A stretch of DNA of 64,000 bases, taken from the NCBI RefSeq assembly GCF_041242975.1, contig NZ_CP162488.1:4764001-4828000 (forward strand), written 5' to 3'. This DNA is from Xanthomonas sp. DAR 35659. Its GTDB lineage: Bacteria; Pseudomonadota; Gammaproteobacteria; Xanthomonadales; Xanthomonadaceae. Positions within the stretch are counted from its first letter, which is position 1. Each line of letters starts with the position of its first letter. Of the stretch, positions 18,236 through 26,478 are shown in pieces. A program made the translations under genes and the position numbers. Below the pieces are notes generated by a model. That model was not told the DNA's origin. It saw only the letters and a program-made list of their open reading frames with translations, and ran no database searches.

Positions 18236-18648
18236 GTGGCGCTGCTGCGCATCCGCTGCCGGCGGCGATAGCATGGAGTTGTGCTGGTTCGACTCCGCGG
18301 TGATCGCCGAGCGACCCGTGAGTCCGAAAAAGCGCCAGCGTGAGCGCTGCTCCGTGAAAGCGTCCTTGTAGCTGGCGCGCCATTGCAGCATCAATAGTTC
18401 GGTCCGGCGCGCCATCGGAGAGCGCAGCGCGCGTGCTCGAGGATTGGCAGGACGGCCATCGATGCAACGCGCGTTGCCCGCCAACCGGGCGCCATCTCCA
18501 GCGCCTGGCGAACCGGCACCCCAGGTGACGCCCAGCATGCCGCAGCACGGAATCCAGTGTCCGCTTCCTCGAGGCTCCCGCGCGGATTGACGCAGCCCGC
18601 GACGACGCGCTACATAGGGCCGCACAAGGAAGACTCGGCGAAGCGACC
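18236..18648. other. intergenic region at the left edge of the island
   Basis: This 413-bp gap has no convincing gene, REP or dyad that I can see. It separates core-like chromosome from the first effector/immunity-type gene. Confidence 0.35.
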
Positions 18649-19461
18649 ATGGCACAGCTCCATCACCTGAAAACCTGGCTGCCCTGCGCGGCGCTCGCGG
18701 CGTTCTGCGCAGCATCCAGCTCCGCGCAACCGGCAGCTGCCGCCGCCGGGCAGGCGCAGGACAGCGCCCCCGCCACGGCAGCGGCGTCGCGTGCCAGTGG
18801 CGGTAAAGCGCCGCAGGCGGGCGAGTACATCACGAAAAAGGGCTGGGGCCGCTTGCTGCTTCAGAACACACAGGGGCCGATGAAGTTCTCCCTGGAAAGC
18901 ACCTCCGGAGAGGACATGTGCGAGCTAGGCGGCACGCTCGACGGTACCAAAGGCATCGCCAAGAGCGACGACGGCAGCGACGCTTGCAAGGTGATCTTCA
19001 CCCCCACCGCGCAAGGAATCGAGGTCAAGGCCGCCACACCCGCCGAATGCAGGGACTTCTGCGGCTACAACGGCAGCTTCCAGGCCGAATACCTGCATGT
19101 CCCGGAGGGCTGCGGCCGCGACGCGCTCGACCGCACGCGGACCACGTTCAAACGTCTCTACGACAGCAGGGACTACAAGGCCGCACTGGCGACCTTGGCG
19201 CCCGCGCTGGACAAGTGCCAACCGACGCTGGAATGGCGGGAAGAAGGCGGCATGCGCAACGACCTGGCCATCACCCAGTACAGGAACGGCCTGTACGCGC
19301 AATGCCTGGCCACGCTCGCCCCGTATGCCGAGGATGCGCGCAAGGACGACAATGCGGTGACGGAAGGCTGGACGCCGATGCTGGCGGACGACTACCTGTC
19401 CATCGTGCGCGCCGCGAGAACCAACCTCCGGCTGTGCCGCAGCAAGCAGGCTAGCAGGTAG
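18649..19461 (+). CDS. exported cysteine-rich protein, orphan paralogue of the immunity-like protein at 28986
   Basis: This 270-aa protein has a signal peptide (1-27) and a low-complexity Ala/Gly/Gln linker. The domain starts GEYITKKGWGRLLLQNTQG and runs through FSLESTSGEDMCELGG and TPAECRDFCGYNGSF. It ends in a helical, TPR-like part (FKRLYDSRDYKAALATLAPALDKC, NDLAITQYRNGLYAQCLATL, EGWTPMLADDYLSIVRAARTN). It aligns almost end to end with the protein at 28986, which sits directly before a type IV effector. No effector is beside this copy, so it may be an orphan immunity gene guarding against rivals' effectors. The cysteines suggest disulfides in the periplasm. Confidence 0.7.
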   Translation: MAQLHHLKTWLPCAALAAFCAASSSAQPAAAAAGQAQDSAPATAAASRASGGKAPQAGEYITKKGWGRLLLQNTQGPMKFSLESTSGEDMCELGGTLDGTKGIAKSDDGSDACKVIFTPTAQGIEVKAATPAECRDFCGYNGSFQAEYLHVPEGCGRDALDRTRTTFKRLYDSRDYKAALATLAPALDKCQPTLEWREEGGMRNDLAITQYRNGLYAQCLATLAPYAEDARKDDNAVTEGWTPMLADDYLSIVRAARTNLRLCRSKQASR

Positions 19462-19476
19462 GCAGCCAGGCCGGCC

Positions 19477-19986
19477 TCAGCGCGGCTCGTCGTCGTAGCA
19501 GTTCTGGTCAAGGGCGACCTCCTTGCCTGCCGGAGCGGGCTGCAAGGCGATATCCGGTGCGAACCCGGCGCCGAATCGCTGATGGCGCAACAGCATTCCC
19601 TTTTCGATCGTGAAATAGTCCTCCTCGGGCCCAAACGCAGGGCAGGCCTGGTAGCCGACCCCGCCGTCATCGCTGCAGTAGCGGACATATAGCCGACTGC
19701 CGCGCACGGTGCCCTGCAGTTGGCCATCGTTGCCGCGCAACAAGGTCCCCGCACTCCAGTCGCCGTTCACCGACGCGCCAGACTGCTCCAGGCGCAGGCT
19801 CACGAAGTGTCCGCGATCGCAGGTCTTGGCGTAGGCCCACTCCCCGGCAAAGCGAGGAGTGGAGCAGGCGGTGATCAGCGCGGCGATGGCGGCTGGCAGC
19901 AACCATCGCGCAAGGAAGCGGCGTACGTCGCGCGACGTGGTGTGGGCCGTCCCCACTCCAGGACACGTGGCCGCTCCGCTTGCCAT
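19477..19986 (-). CDS. hypothetical lipoprotein
   Basis: This protein of about 169 aa has a hydrophobic segment FLARWLLPAAIAALITAC whose cysteine fits a lipobox (LITAC). The mature part has FAGEWAYAKTCDRGHFVSLRLEQ, then GDWSAGT and LYVRYCSDDGGVGYQACPAFG, a small cysteine-bearing beta domain. This resembles, in general plan only, inhibitor/immunity lipoproteins of lysozyme-like effectors. It converges with the orphan immunity paralogue, 15 bp apart. The start is uncertain: ATG 19986 leaves a long N-region before the hydrophobic core. Confidence 0.55.
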   Translation of the reverse strand: MASGAATCPGVGTAHTTSRDVRRFLARWLLPAAIAALITACSTPRFAGEWAYAKTCDRGHFVSLRLEQSGASVNGDWSAGTLLRGNDGQLQGTVRGSRLYVRYCSDDGGVGYQACPAFGPEEDYFTIEKGMLLRHQRFGAGFAPDIALQPAPAGKEVALDQNCYDDEPR

Positions 19987-20356
19987 GCGCGTCACGCCCA
20001 CCGCCTCGATAGGATGGCGCTCACCGCCTGCGTCGCCGTGTGTGGCAACAGGAAGCCGGACGTTCAGGCATGGACGACAGCGTAAGGACATGCAGCACCC
20101 TGGTCAGAGAGATGGCAATCGTCTAGGCGACGCGCCAGGCAGCATAGCGGGATCGCGCTCGCCATGAGACGCGCAAGCGGCAGAAGCACATTCAGGCCGC
20201 AACACCTTTGCCATTCCGGCGACACCGGGGATAGCGCTCCAACGCGCGACGCTACTGCGGGAGCGCAGCAGTCGGATGGCATTCGCCGGCTTGTCCCCGC
20301 ACCTCGCGCGCCCCAGAGCGCCGCCACCGCGGAATCGCCTTTCGTGCACTGGATAC

Positions 20357-21193
20357 CTAGCGGACACCACGCTGCTGCGCGTTTTCCTTAGCAGCACTGC
20401 ATGAACGCTCTGCAGCAATCTCGAGGTCACCTCGCAACCGAGAACGCATTTGCTCGATGCCACCCACGCGCTGGTAGAGCTTCGACTCGGGCGGCAGCAA
20501 TGCCTGAACCGAACGAGTGAGCGGCACCGACCAGTTCTGCGGTGCCTGCGCGCGTGCGCGCCGGTCGGGAACACCGACGTGCCAAGGCAACATCAACGCC
20601 ATTTGCGAATCCGACGAAATGACCAGCGGTTCGGCATCGCGGAAAAGGATCTGCACCACAACAAAAGGGTAATCGTCCGTCCAGCGCATACCATCCCCGT
20701 AGTACGCATCGACGATGCCCTCGACGCCCTGGCGCGCGACCATCGAACGCGCCGCCGCCAGAATGGCGCTGTCATCGCAGGCCGACGGGGGCAGCCTGCT
20801 CACCGGCTCGAAACTCAGCAGACGCCGCACGCCAACCCGTTTTGCGACGTCCCCAATGCCTTCGCGTCGCGACCAGGCAGGCGCAGCGGCTTCGTCCAGG
20901 AAACGCCGGAGATCCGATTTCCGCACCGCGACATCGACTGTCCTGGGTGGCTGGCCGCCGGACGCAATCCTTCCCGTCATCCCAAAGTCACCATTCGGCC
21001 GGCGCTGAATGACGAAGTCTTCGTTCACCGTCGCCCAGCCTCTGTATTCGTAATGGAGCACGATCTGCCGAACCGCCTCTTCATCGATCGCGCGCTCCTT
21101 GTGTCGGGGCGCTCCATTGCAGGCAGCGATGCAGCCGGCCACCAGGATTGCCAGGCCCAAAGTCCTGCTCGACGTAGGGCGACGCTGCTCCAT
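20357..21193 (-). CDS. hypothetical lipoprotein, 278 aa
   Basis: The signal peptide RTLGLAILVAGCIAAC carries two candidate lipobox cysteines (VAGC, IAAC). The mature domain has VRQIVLHYEYRGWATVNEDFVIQRR, a segment TVDVAVRKSDLRRFLDEAAAPAW, and VVVQILFRDAEPLVISSDSQ, ending in a basic glutamine/alanine tail. I do not recognise the family. It lies in the effector/immunity island, and a periplasmic immunity or inhibitor role is only inferred from context. Confidence 0.6.
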   Translation of the reverse strand: MEQRRPTSSRTLGLAILVAGCIAACNGAPRHKERAIDEEAVRQIVLHYEYRGWATVNEDFVIQRRPNGDFGMTGRIASGGQPPRTVDVAVRKSDLRRFLDEAAAPAWSRREGIGDVAKRVGVRRLLSFEPVSRLPPSACDDSAILAAARSMVARQGVEGIVDAYYGDGMRWTDDYPFVVVQILFRDAEPLVISSDSQMALMLPWHVGVPDRRARAQAPQNWSVPLTRSVQALLPPESKLYQRVGGIEQMRSRLRGDLEIAAERSCSAAKENAQQRGVR

Positions 21194-21536
21194 TGGCTCG
21201 GGCTCTGTGTAAGGCGGAGCAAGCAGTGGACCAGAGTCATGCATCTTCCGTCCAGCTGTAACGGATGGCCTGTCAGATGGCGGAGCGATCCCGCATCTGG
21301 AGCTTCCCGAACCCCACGGGGATGCTGGTACGCCGCCAGGCACGCCCGATACCGAAAAGGTCATGGCGCTGTATACGCCCCACGTTGTGGCGCGGCCGTT
21401 GGCCGCCAGGCGCAATACGCCCGCGGTGCGCGAGCGTAAGGGAATCCCCGCCGTCGTTCGTCTTTGAGAAGAGCGCGCTCGCGGCCGCGCCTCGGCACCG
21501 GCCCAGTGCTGCTTTCCCACCTCTCGGAACCATCGC
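21194..21536. other. divergent intergenic region, nothing recognised
   Basis: This gap lies between the leftward lipoprotein and the rightward membrane protein. I see no distinct operator, REP or scar. Confidence 0.35.
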
Positions 21537-22163
21537 ATGCAATACGACCAAACCGCAGACACCGCATCGATCGACACGCTACGCGCCCTGGCCGAGCAAG
21601 GGCGGGACAAGGTCGAGGTCCACGAGGGCGGCAGCACGATCCCCATCATCCTGCTGCTGTGGGGGCTGTCGTTCTTCATGATCGCGCCTGCGCTGCTGAT
21701 GCTGGCGTTCGCGTTCAAGCAAGCATGGTGGATCGCCCTCGGAGGCCTGGCGGTCGGCATCGGCTTCATCCTGCTCGGACGCATGTTCTGGAAGCGGCGC
21801 ACTACGCCGTTCCTGTGCATCAGCGACGCGGGCCTGCAGTATCCGGACCTGGCGCGGCCGATCCCGTGGACGGATGTCCAGGGCTACCGCGTGCAGGCCG
21901 GCCAACTTCCCGGCCAGAACCTGATCATGTTCGTGGACCTGCGCGAAGGTTGCCACGTACCGCTGCGGGATCCGCGCCTGGCCAGCGCGACCTACAGCGT
22001 GCGCCGCGTCTGGTTCAACCCGAAGGAACACTGCATCGTGTTCAAGACCCTCGGCGTGCGCGGCATGTCCGGCGCGAAGCTGATCGAGCTGTTCGACGCT
22101 TACATGCAGGCCGGACATGCACGGGCGCGGTTGGCGGCGCTGGACTATCCCGGTCAGGGTTGA
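21537..22163 (+). CDS. membrane protein with cytoplasmic PH-like domain
   Basis: This 208-aa protein has two transmembrane helices (about 36-59, IPIILLLWGLSFFMIAPALLMLA; about 64-83, WWIALGGLAVGIGFILLG). A soluble part then starts FLCISDAGLQYPDLARPIPWTDVQGYRV. A strand pattern of this sort (GLxxxxx..IPWxDIxxxxV) is typical of bacterial PH-like domains. The role is unknown. It converges with the borosin-type operon 118 bp downstream and is not part of it. Confidence 0.6.
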   Translation: MQYDQTADTASIDTLRALAEQGRDKVEVHEGGSTIPIILLLWGLSFFMIAPALLMLAFAFKQAWWIALGGLAVGIGFILLGRMFWKRRTTPFLCISDAGLQYPDLARPIPWTDVQGYRVQAGQLPGQNLIMFVDLREGCHVPLRDPRLASATYSVRRVWFNPKEHCIVFKTLGVRGMSGAKLIELFDAYMQAGHARARLAALDYPGQG

Positions 22164-22281
22164 AGACGGTAAGCAACATGCCCAGGACCGCAGGTCAACC
22201 GGTGAACCCGACAGAGACTTCGCAGTACCGCATGGAGGCCACGGCGCGGCACGAACGGTCGCCGGCGCGAGCCGACCCGCT

Positions 22282-22938
22282 CTACAAGGAAAAGCGGAAG
22301 TCGTAGGAAATCCGGGTGCCCCCACTCAGATTGTCCAGCGTGCCGTGCACCATCTGCGTGCCGTAGAACATGAAGCCTTCGCCGTAGTCGAGTTCGACCG
22401 GCTTGAAATCGCTCAGCCCCGGCGCCGATTCCACGTACATGGAGTTGCTGCCGTGCGTGCGCGTGACCGGCAGCCAGATGTTGACCAGGTTCGGCCGCTG
22501 GCCGTACTCCTCGTCGCGGTGGAAACGCAGGATCGCCCGCGAGCCATGGAAGTTCACCCGCATCATCGCCTCCGGCTGCAGGCTGCGGATCGGGCTAACG
22601 AAGCCAGCGATGTGCTCGAACACCAGCGACTGGATCAGCGGCATCGAGCGCTCGATCACCGCCTCGCGCAAGGCCTTGCTGACATCCCAGCTGTTGCGGG
22701 TGACGAAGTGATGCGGAAGGGGGAGGCCTTCCTCCTGCGGATTCCAGCGCGGATTCAGATGCAGGGTCTCCAGCGCATCGGTGCCGAAGAACTCGGCCAC
22801 GATCGCGCGCAGGTCCCAACGCGCCGTGTCGTAGGCGAAGACGGAGGACAGCGGCAGGGCATGCCCCGCCACCTCCACCGTCTCCTCGCTGCGCGCACGC
22901 AAGGCGGACACGCGAGACGCCATGACCGGTTCGCCCAT
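22282..22938 (-). CDS. Fe(II)/2-oxoglutarate-dependent oxygenase of the borosin-type operon
   Basis: This 218-aa protein shows the iron-binding triad of 2OG oxygenases: FHRDEEYG (His-x-Asp), MVHGTLDN (distal His), and TRISYDFRFS with the 2OG-binding Arg. These lie in a double-stranded beta-helix context (RAILRFHRDEEY, NLVNIWLPVT, GEGFMFYGTQMVHG). Family members hydroxylate or desaturate small molecules and peptides. The gap to the upstream repeat protein is only about 28 bp, so it is the third gene of the operon and may oxidise the modified peptide. In-frame starts at 22944 (TTG) and 22923 are also possible. Confidence 0.78.
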   Translation of the reverse strand: MGEPVMASRVSALRARSEETVEVAGHALPLSSVFAYDTARWDLRAIVAEFFGTDALETLHLNPRWNPQEEGLPLPHHFVTRNSWDVSKALREAVIERSMPLIQSLVFEHIAGFVSPIRSLQPEAMMRVNFHGSRAILRFHRDEEYGQRPNLVNIWLPVTRTHGSNSMYVESAPGLSDFKPVELDYGEGFMFYGTQMVHGTLDNLSGGTRISYDFRFSL

Positions 22939-22966
22939 ACCCAACGCCCCGAGCGCGCGCCGCCGC

Positions 22967-23881
22967 CTAGCCCGCCAGCGCCAAGGCCTTGGTGAGCAGG
23001 CTTTCCGCCGCCGCCGAATCGTCCTTGGGACGCGAGCCCTTGGTCGAGCCCAGCGACGGCTTGTCCTCCTCTTCGGCGAACACCTCGATCACCGCCACCG
23101 CCACCTCTGTCATGACTTCGGTGGTCACTTCGGTCGTGACCTCGGTGGTCACCTCCGTGGTGACTTCCGTCGTCACCTCGGTGGTCACCTCGGTCGTCGT
23201 ATTGCTGATCAACGCGGCGACCACGGTGATGTTCGGCGGGTTGGACGCGTCCTTGGTCGTACCCGACAGGTTCACGTACGTCGGCTGCGCACCGCTGCTC
23301 CACACCTCGCCATAAAGCGTCAACGTCGGCGCCTGCGAGTTGGAGAACTGGATGATCGCGTTCTGCGCATTACCGTTCTGGCTGGACCAGGCGAGCTGAT
23401 CGATCTCGCCATTGGGCCCCTTCTCGCCGGTATAGATCGGCTGGTTGATCGTCGCGCCGCCATACGTCACCTGGGGCGCGCTGATCACCAGCTTGTCGCT
23501 GAGCGGCGTGCTCTTGCCGTCGCTGGTGAGGCTGAACAGATTGTAGGTACCATTCCAGGTGGAAAGCTGCTGGGTCGCCGTGCCGGCATTGCCGAACAGG
23601 TTGTTGGCCGCTGGCAACGGATCGCTGCCCTGCGCAAACAGACCGACGAAGCCGTTGACGCCGGCGTTCTGGTAGAAGGTCAGCTGCGCCGAGGTCGCGT
23701 TGTTGTTCGACGCGGCCCAGCTCACCCCCGTCGCGGTGAACGCGGGTGAATTGATCGCCGCGCCGTTGAGCGTGATCGACTGGTTGCTCGTGTCGATCAC
23801 CACCGGGCCGGGGATATAGGTCTTCCCGTCCGGCTGCAGCCAGCTGGTCATGTAGGTTCCGGACGGATCGAAGGTCGCCAT
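22967..23881 (-). CDS. candidate split-borosin precursor with tandem TTEV repeats
   Basis: This 304-aa protein has no signal peptide. Residues 1-215 contain two related beta-sandwich-like units (about 7-88 and 110-200). Both open GTY, run through DGK, an xxVxI strand and a GAxIN turn to AxAxLxFY/AIIQFSN, and close near GLFAQG/GEVWSSG. Residues 229-260 are seven TTEV units and one MTEV, followed by AVAVIEVF, an acidic run and a helical tail (AESLLTKALALAG). It lies between a borosin-type N-methyltransferase and an oxygenase. AGGAG sits 6 nt before the start. The repeat is the proposed substrate (core) and the folded part a leader or carrier; this is inference from context. A structural surface protein is the alternative. 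Confidence 0.65.
   Translation of the reverse strand: MATFDPSGTYMTSWLQPDGKTYIPGPVVIDTSNQSITLNGAAINSPAFTATGVSWAASNNNATSAQLTFYQNAGVNGFVGLFAQGSDPLPAANNLFGNAGTATQQLSTWNGTYNLFSLTSDGKSTPLSDKLVISAPQVTYGGATINQPIYTGEKGPNGEIDQLAWSSQNGNAQNAIIQFSNSQAPTLTLYGEVWSSGAQPTYVNLSGTTKDASNPPNITVVAALISNTTTEVTTEVTTEVTTEVTTEVTTEVTTEVMTEVAVAVIEVFAEEEDKPSLGSTKGSRPKDDSAAAESLLTKALALAG
23102..23197 (-). repeat. eight tandem 12-bp units encoding TTEV/MTEV
   Basis: The 96 bp encode residues 229-260 of the candidate precursor. All eight 12-bp units differ from one another in DNA, yet seven encode TTEV exactly; the last begins with ATG and gives MTEV. Differences among the seven fall only at synonymous positions, so the protein repeat is maintained by selection and is not a recent slippage product. 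Confidence 0.9.
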
Positions 23882-23924
23882 GGTCGTCTCCTGGATGTCC
23901 CGCGGATGGAAGGTGCGATCGGAA

Positions 23925-25277
23925 TCAAGCCGCGACCAGGCTGTCCTTGCTGGTGCGGACCTCGGCCATGGCGCGGGTCACCGCGGACGGCGTGGCCGCA
24001 TAGCCCTGCTGGCGCAGCCACGACGCGACCATGCCCTCGTATTCGCCGATCGTAATCTGGTGATCGACGACCGCCTGCGCGGCGGCGGCCTGGCGGTCGC
24101 GGTAGGCGCGCGCCAGGGCCGGATCGATCAACGCGGCGCCGACGAAGCGGACCGCTTCTTTGTCCGGGTCGCGCTTGAACATCATGCGCGTCACGCCGGT
24201 GTGCTGCATCAGCAGTGAGCGCCGCTCCTCGGCACTCAGGCCCGCGCGCGAATCGAGATAGGCCTTGGGGTTGGCGCGGAACTCGCCCTGCGCACGCTGG
24301 TCCAGCGCCAGCGTCAGCAGCGTCTGGTACAGCGCCTCGGACGCGAAGCTGTACTTGTAGCCGGGCGGCACCGCGTGATTGTGGATGTTGCGGCGGGCGA
24401 TCTCCGCCAGCACCGGATAGTCCTCGCGGTCGCAGATCAGCGGCGTGCGGCGCGCCTCGCTGATCTTGGCCAGGCCTAGCCTGGACAGCATCTCAGGATC
24501 AGACTGGATCGCATCCTTGGCCGGAATGAAGAAGGTTGAGATGCCGGACACCTTCGCCTTCACCTCCGGATTGCGATAGTCGCCGATCACGTGGCGGTCG
24601 ATCTGCGGCGGGCCGGAGAACATGTTGGCGACATAGTTGATCGCCGGATGGTCCGCCCCGTAGATCTCCTCCAGATAGTCGATCAGCACATCGAACTTGT
24701 CGTTCGAATAGCCGCCGAACTTGAAGCCAAGATCGCCGATGCAGCCCACCTGCCACAGCACGAAGTTGGCGGTGGTATCCACCTTGCGACGACGCAGCAG
24801 GAAGTCGGTGGCCTCGTAGATCTGCATGCCCGGCACACTCGGATCCACGCCGAGATCCGCGTACAGGCAATCCTCCGCCGACACCGCCGGCAGCATCACC
24901 GCGTCGTAGCCCTCCTCGCGGGCGATCGCGATCGCGTTGTGCGAGGGCGTCACGAACACGCCGGGATGGCCGTAGAACAGCGCGCAGACGTACTTTCCGG
25001 CGCGCACCTCGGCCATGATCCGCTCGATCATCTGCACGTAGGTGATGATCCGCGACTTGTCGTCGCCGTAGTACTCGTACAGATCGAACGCATTGGGGTT
25101 CTGCGATTCGATCCACATGTCGGTGACCGGGTCGGCCGCCGCATACAGCACGATATCCGCCTGCTGGATATGCGCTTGCGCCTCGAGCGTGAAATGCGAC
25201 ACCGCCTTGATGCCCGACCCGATGACGACCAGCCTGCCCCGCTCCTCGCGCACTGCCCCTTGCTCGTGACCTGCCAT
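23925..25277 (-). CDS. borosin-type peptide backbone alpha-N-methyltransferase
   Basis: This 450-aa protein belongs to the tetrapyrrole-methylase superfamily and closely follows the fungal OphMA and bacterial SonM pattern. Matching segments are VVIGSGIKAVSHFTLEAQ (17-34), ADIVLYAAADPVT, DLYEYYGDDKSRIITYVQM (65-83), FYGHPGVFVTPSHNAI (101-116), LPAVSAEDCLYADLG and WQVGCIGD. Tyr70, Arg76 and Tyr80 sit where OphMA has its catalytic Tyr/Arg/Tyr. SAM is the methyl donor and backbone amides are methylated. Residues about 312-366 resemble the helical borosin-binding domain (LALDQRAQGEFRANPKAYL, GLSAEERRSLLMQHTG). The enzyme therefore carries its own binding-domain-like segment. It is the first gene of the operon, and the precursor follows after 43 bp. 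Confidence 0.85.
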   Translation of the reverse strand: MAGHEQGAVREERGRLVVIGSGIKAVSHFTLEAQAHIQQADIVLYAAADPVTDMWIESQNPNAFDLYEYYGDDKSRIITYVQMIERIMAEVRAGKYVCALFYGHPGVFVTPSHNAIAIAREEGYDAVMLPAVSAEDCLYADLGVDPSVPGMQIYEATDFLLRRRKVDTTANFVLWQVGCIGDLGFKFGGYSNDKFDVLIDYLEEIYGADHPAINYVANMFSGPPQIDRHVIGDYRNPEVKAKVSGISTFFIPAKDAIQSDPEMLSRLGLAKISEARRTPLICDREDYPVLAEIARRNIHNHAVPPGYKYSFASEALYQTLLTLALDQRAQGEFRANPKAYLDSRAGLSAEERRSLLMQHTGVTRMMFKRDPDKEAVRFVGAALIDPALARAYRDRQAAAAQAVVDHQITIGEYEGMVASWLRQQGYAATPSAVTRAMAEVRTSKDSLVAA

Positions 25278-25750
25278 GAGAGACGCCCCGGCTCCAGAGA
25301 GGTATCGAACGCTACGCCGATATCTCGGGAATTATGTAGACATCGCGACGATGTCTACATAATCGATTTTTCTTCGGGTTTGTGCGGTTTTCTGAATGCT
25401 CATTCCAGGTGGCGGTCGCCGAATGTCTTCACCGACCCTTGGATGCGCCGCGGCGAAGACAGCGCATCACGCCACCGAGGCTGGCGCGCCGCTGCTGCGC
25501 TGCGTGACGCGCAATGCGGGCGCTGGCGCCTGCGGTAGACAGTTCGCAGAGCCGAGATTGCTGATGTGCCTTCGCCGAACTACCTAGGGCGCCATGAGCG
25601 CCGGAGTTGCTGCGCGGAATGATGATGTGCCACCAAGCCATCGAAGCCATCACTGCTTTGGGCGCGGCCCCAATGCGTCGCCCAAGTAAGCCGGATCACG
25701 CGATAGTGCGGCAGTGTCGTGCTGGTTTCTCATCCATGGCATGCCCGCTT
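25278..25750. other. intergenic region upstream of the borosin-type operon
   Basis: This gap is 473 bp. Apart from the dyad at 25331-25363, I see no gene, REP or transposase scar. Confidence 0.4.
25331..25363. promoter_or_regulatory. perfect 15-bp dyad upstream of the borosin-type operon
   Basis: ATTATGTAGACATCG (25331-25345) and CGATGTCTACATAAT (25349-25363) are exact inverse complements around CGA, ending 53 bp before the methyltransferase start. A symmetric site of this size and AT-rich ends suits a dimeric repressor such as a TetR-family protein. No regulator gene is adjacent. A T-run follows on the plus strand, so a terminator for rightward transcription is an alternative. Confidence 0.65.
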
Positions 25751-26311
25751 TCAGTCCCTGAGATTGATCACCCGCGCCAGATACCAGCAATCCAGCTTGC
25801 GCTTGAAGAGATAGGTATCCGTTTCATACTCCATGCCGAAGTCCACCTTGCGTCCATCCGCCGGCTCCGTGGCGACTGCCAACGGGTACGGCACCGATCC
25901 CTGCAGGGTCTTCTGATCGCCCTGCGAATCGATGCGGTCGAAGGCGCGTGCGTTCTTGAAGTATCGGTAGGGGAAAAGCTCCAGGCGCGAGAGCCCGCTG
26001 CGCGCTGAGACATGGGTAGGTGGAGAGGAAGGCGTCTCGTCCTCCACCGTGTGGGTGGGCACCTCGTATTCCAGCGGGTCGTCGGTGAAGCGCAGGCGCA
26101 CGCTATCGTTGGATGCATCTGCGTAGCGTTGCAGGAACGTGGTGAAGTCCTGAGATGGACAAGCCGGCTTTGAACCTTGCTTGTCATGCTTGCCCGCAGC
26201 ATTGGCGTCCCCGGCATACGCGAGGGCGGACGAGGCGCCGCTTGAAAGCAACACCGATAGCGCCAGCAAATGGGCGACTCGCACCTTCCAGTCGTGCTGC
26301 CACACCTTCAT
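25751..26311 (-). CDS. small exported protein, possible immunity/inhibitor type
   Basis: This 186-aa protein has a signal peptide (about 1-32) and a mature start CPSQDFTTFLQRYADAS. It has a mid-section FTDDPLEYEVP and a C-terminus YLFKRKLDCWYLARVINLRD. The 'CxxxDFxxFLxxF ... Y.FKR..CWxLxRIxD' layout recurs in small periplasmic proteins, many found beside secreted effectors. Two cysteines could form a disulfide. ATG 26311 is preferred because AAGGAG lies upstream. It is followed on its 5' side by a transposase 3' scar, which separates it from the next gene. Confidence 0.6.
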   Translation of the reverse strand: MKVWQHDWKVRVAHLLALSVLLSSGASSALAYAGDANAAGKHDKQGSKPACPSQDFTTFLQRYADASNDSVRLRFTDDPLEYEVPTHTVEDETPSSPPTHVSARSGLSRLELFPYRYFKNARAFDRIDSQGDQKTLQGSVPYPLAVATEPADGRKVDFGMEYETDTYLFKRKLDCWYLARVINLRD

Positions 26312-26366
26312 CTTGGCTCCTTGCTGATGCGACATCGAGTCCGGGAATCACCGCTTTGCGACACAG

Positions 26367-26430
26367 ATGTCGCTCGTCGGCCATGCAAACCCGCCACGAC
26401 ATCCAATAAGTTAACCTGAACCCGTTACTC
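26367..26430 (+). mobile_element. RAYT-type transposase 3' scar (copy A)
   Basis: The segment ends AATAAGTTAACCTGA..CCGTTACTC and its reading frame gives RRPCKPATTSNKLT then stop. It matches the 3' end of the transposase at 36909 (HRPRKS...) and the flank after it. Only the tail remains. Confidence 0.65.
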
Positions 26431-26478
26431 TCGAAAGCCAGACAAGCAGCTGGCCTTCTCCAAGCATAGAGGATGTTC

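Noticed and set aside
23102..23197. CRISPR-like or satellite repeat
   Set aside because: Units are 12 bp without spacers, in frame and only synonymously different; they are part of a coding sequence.
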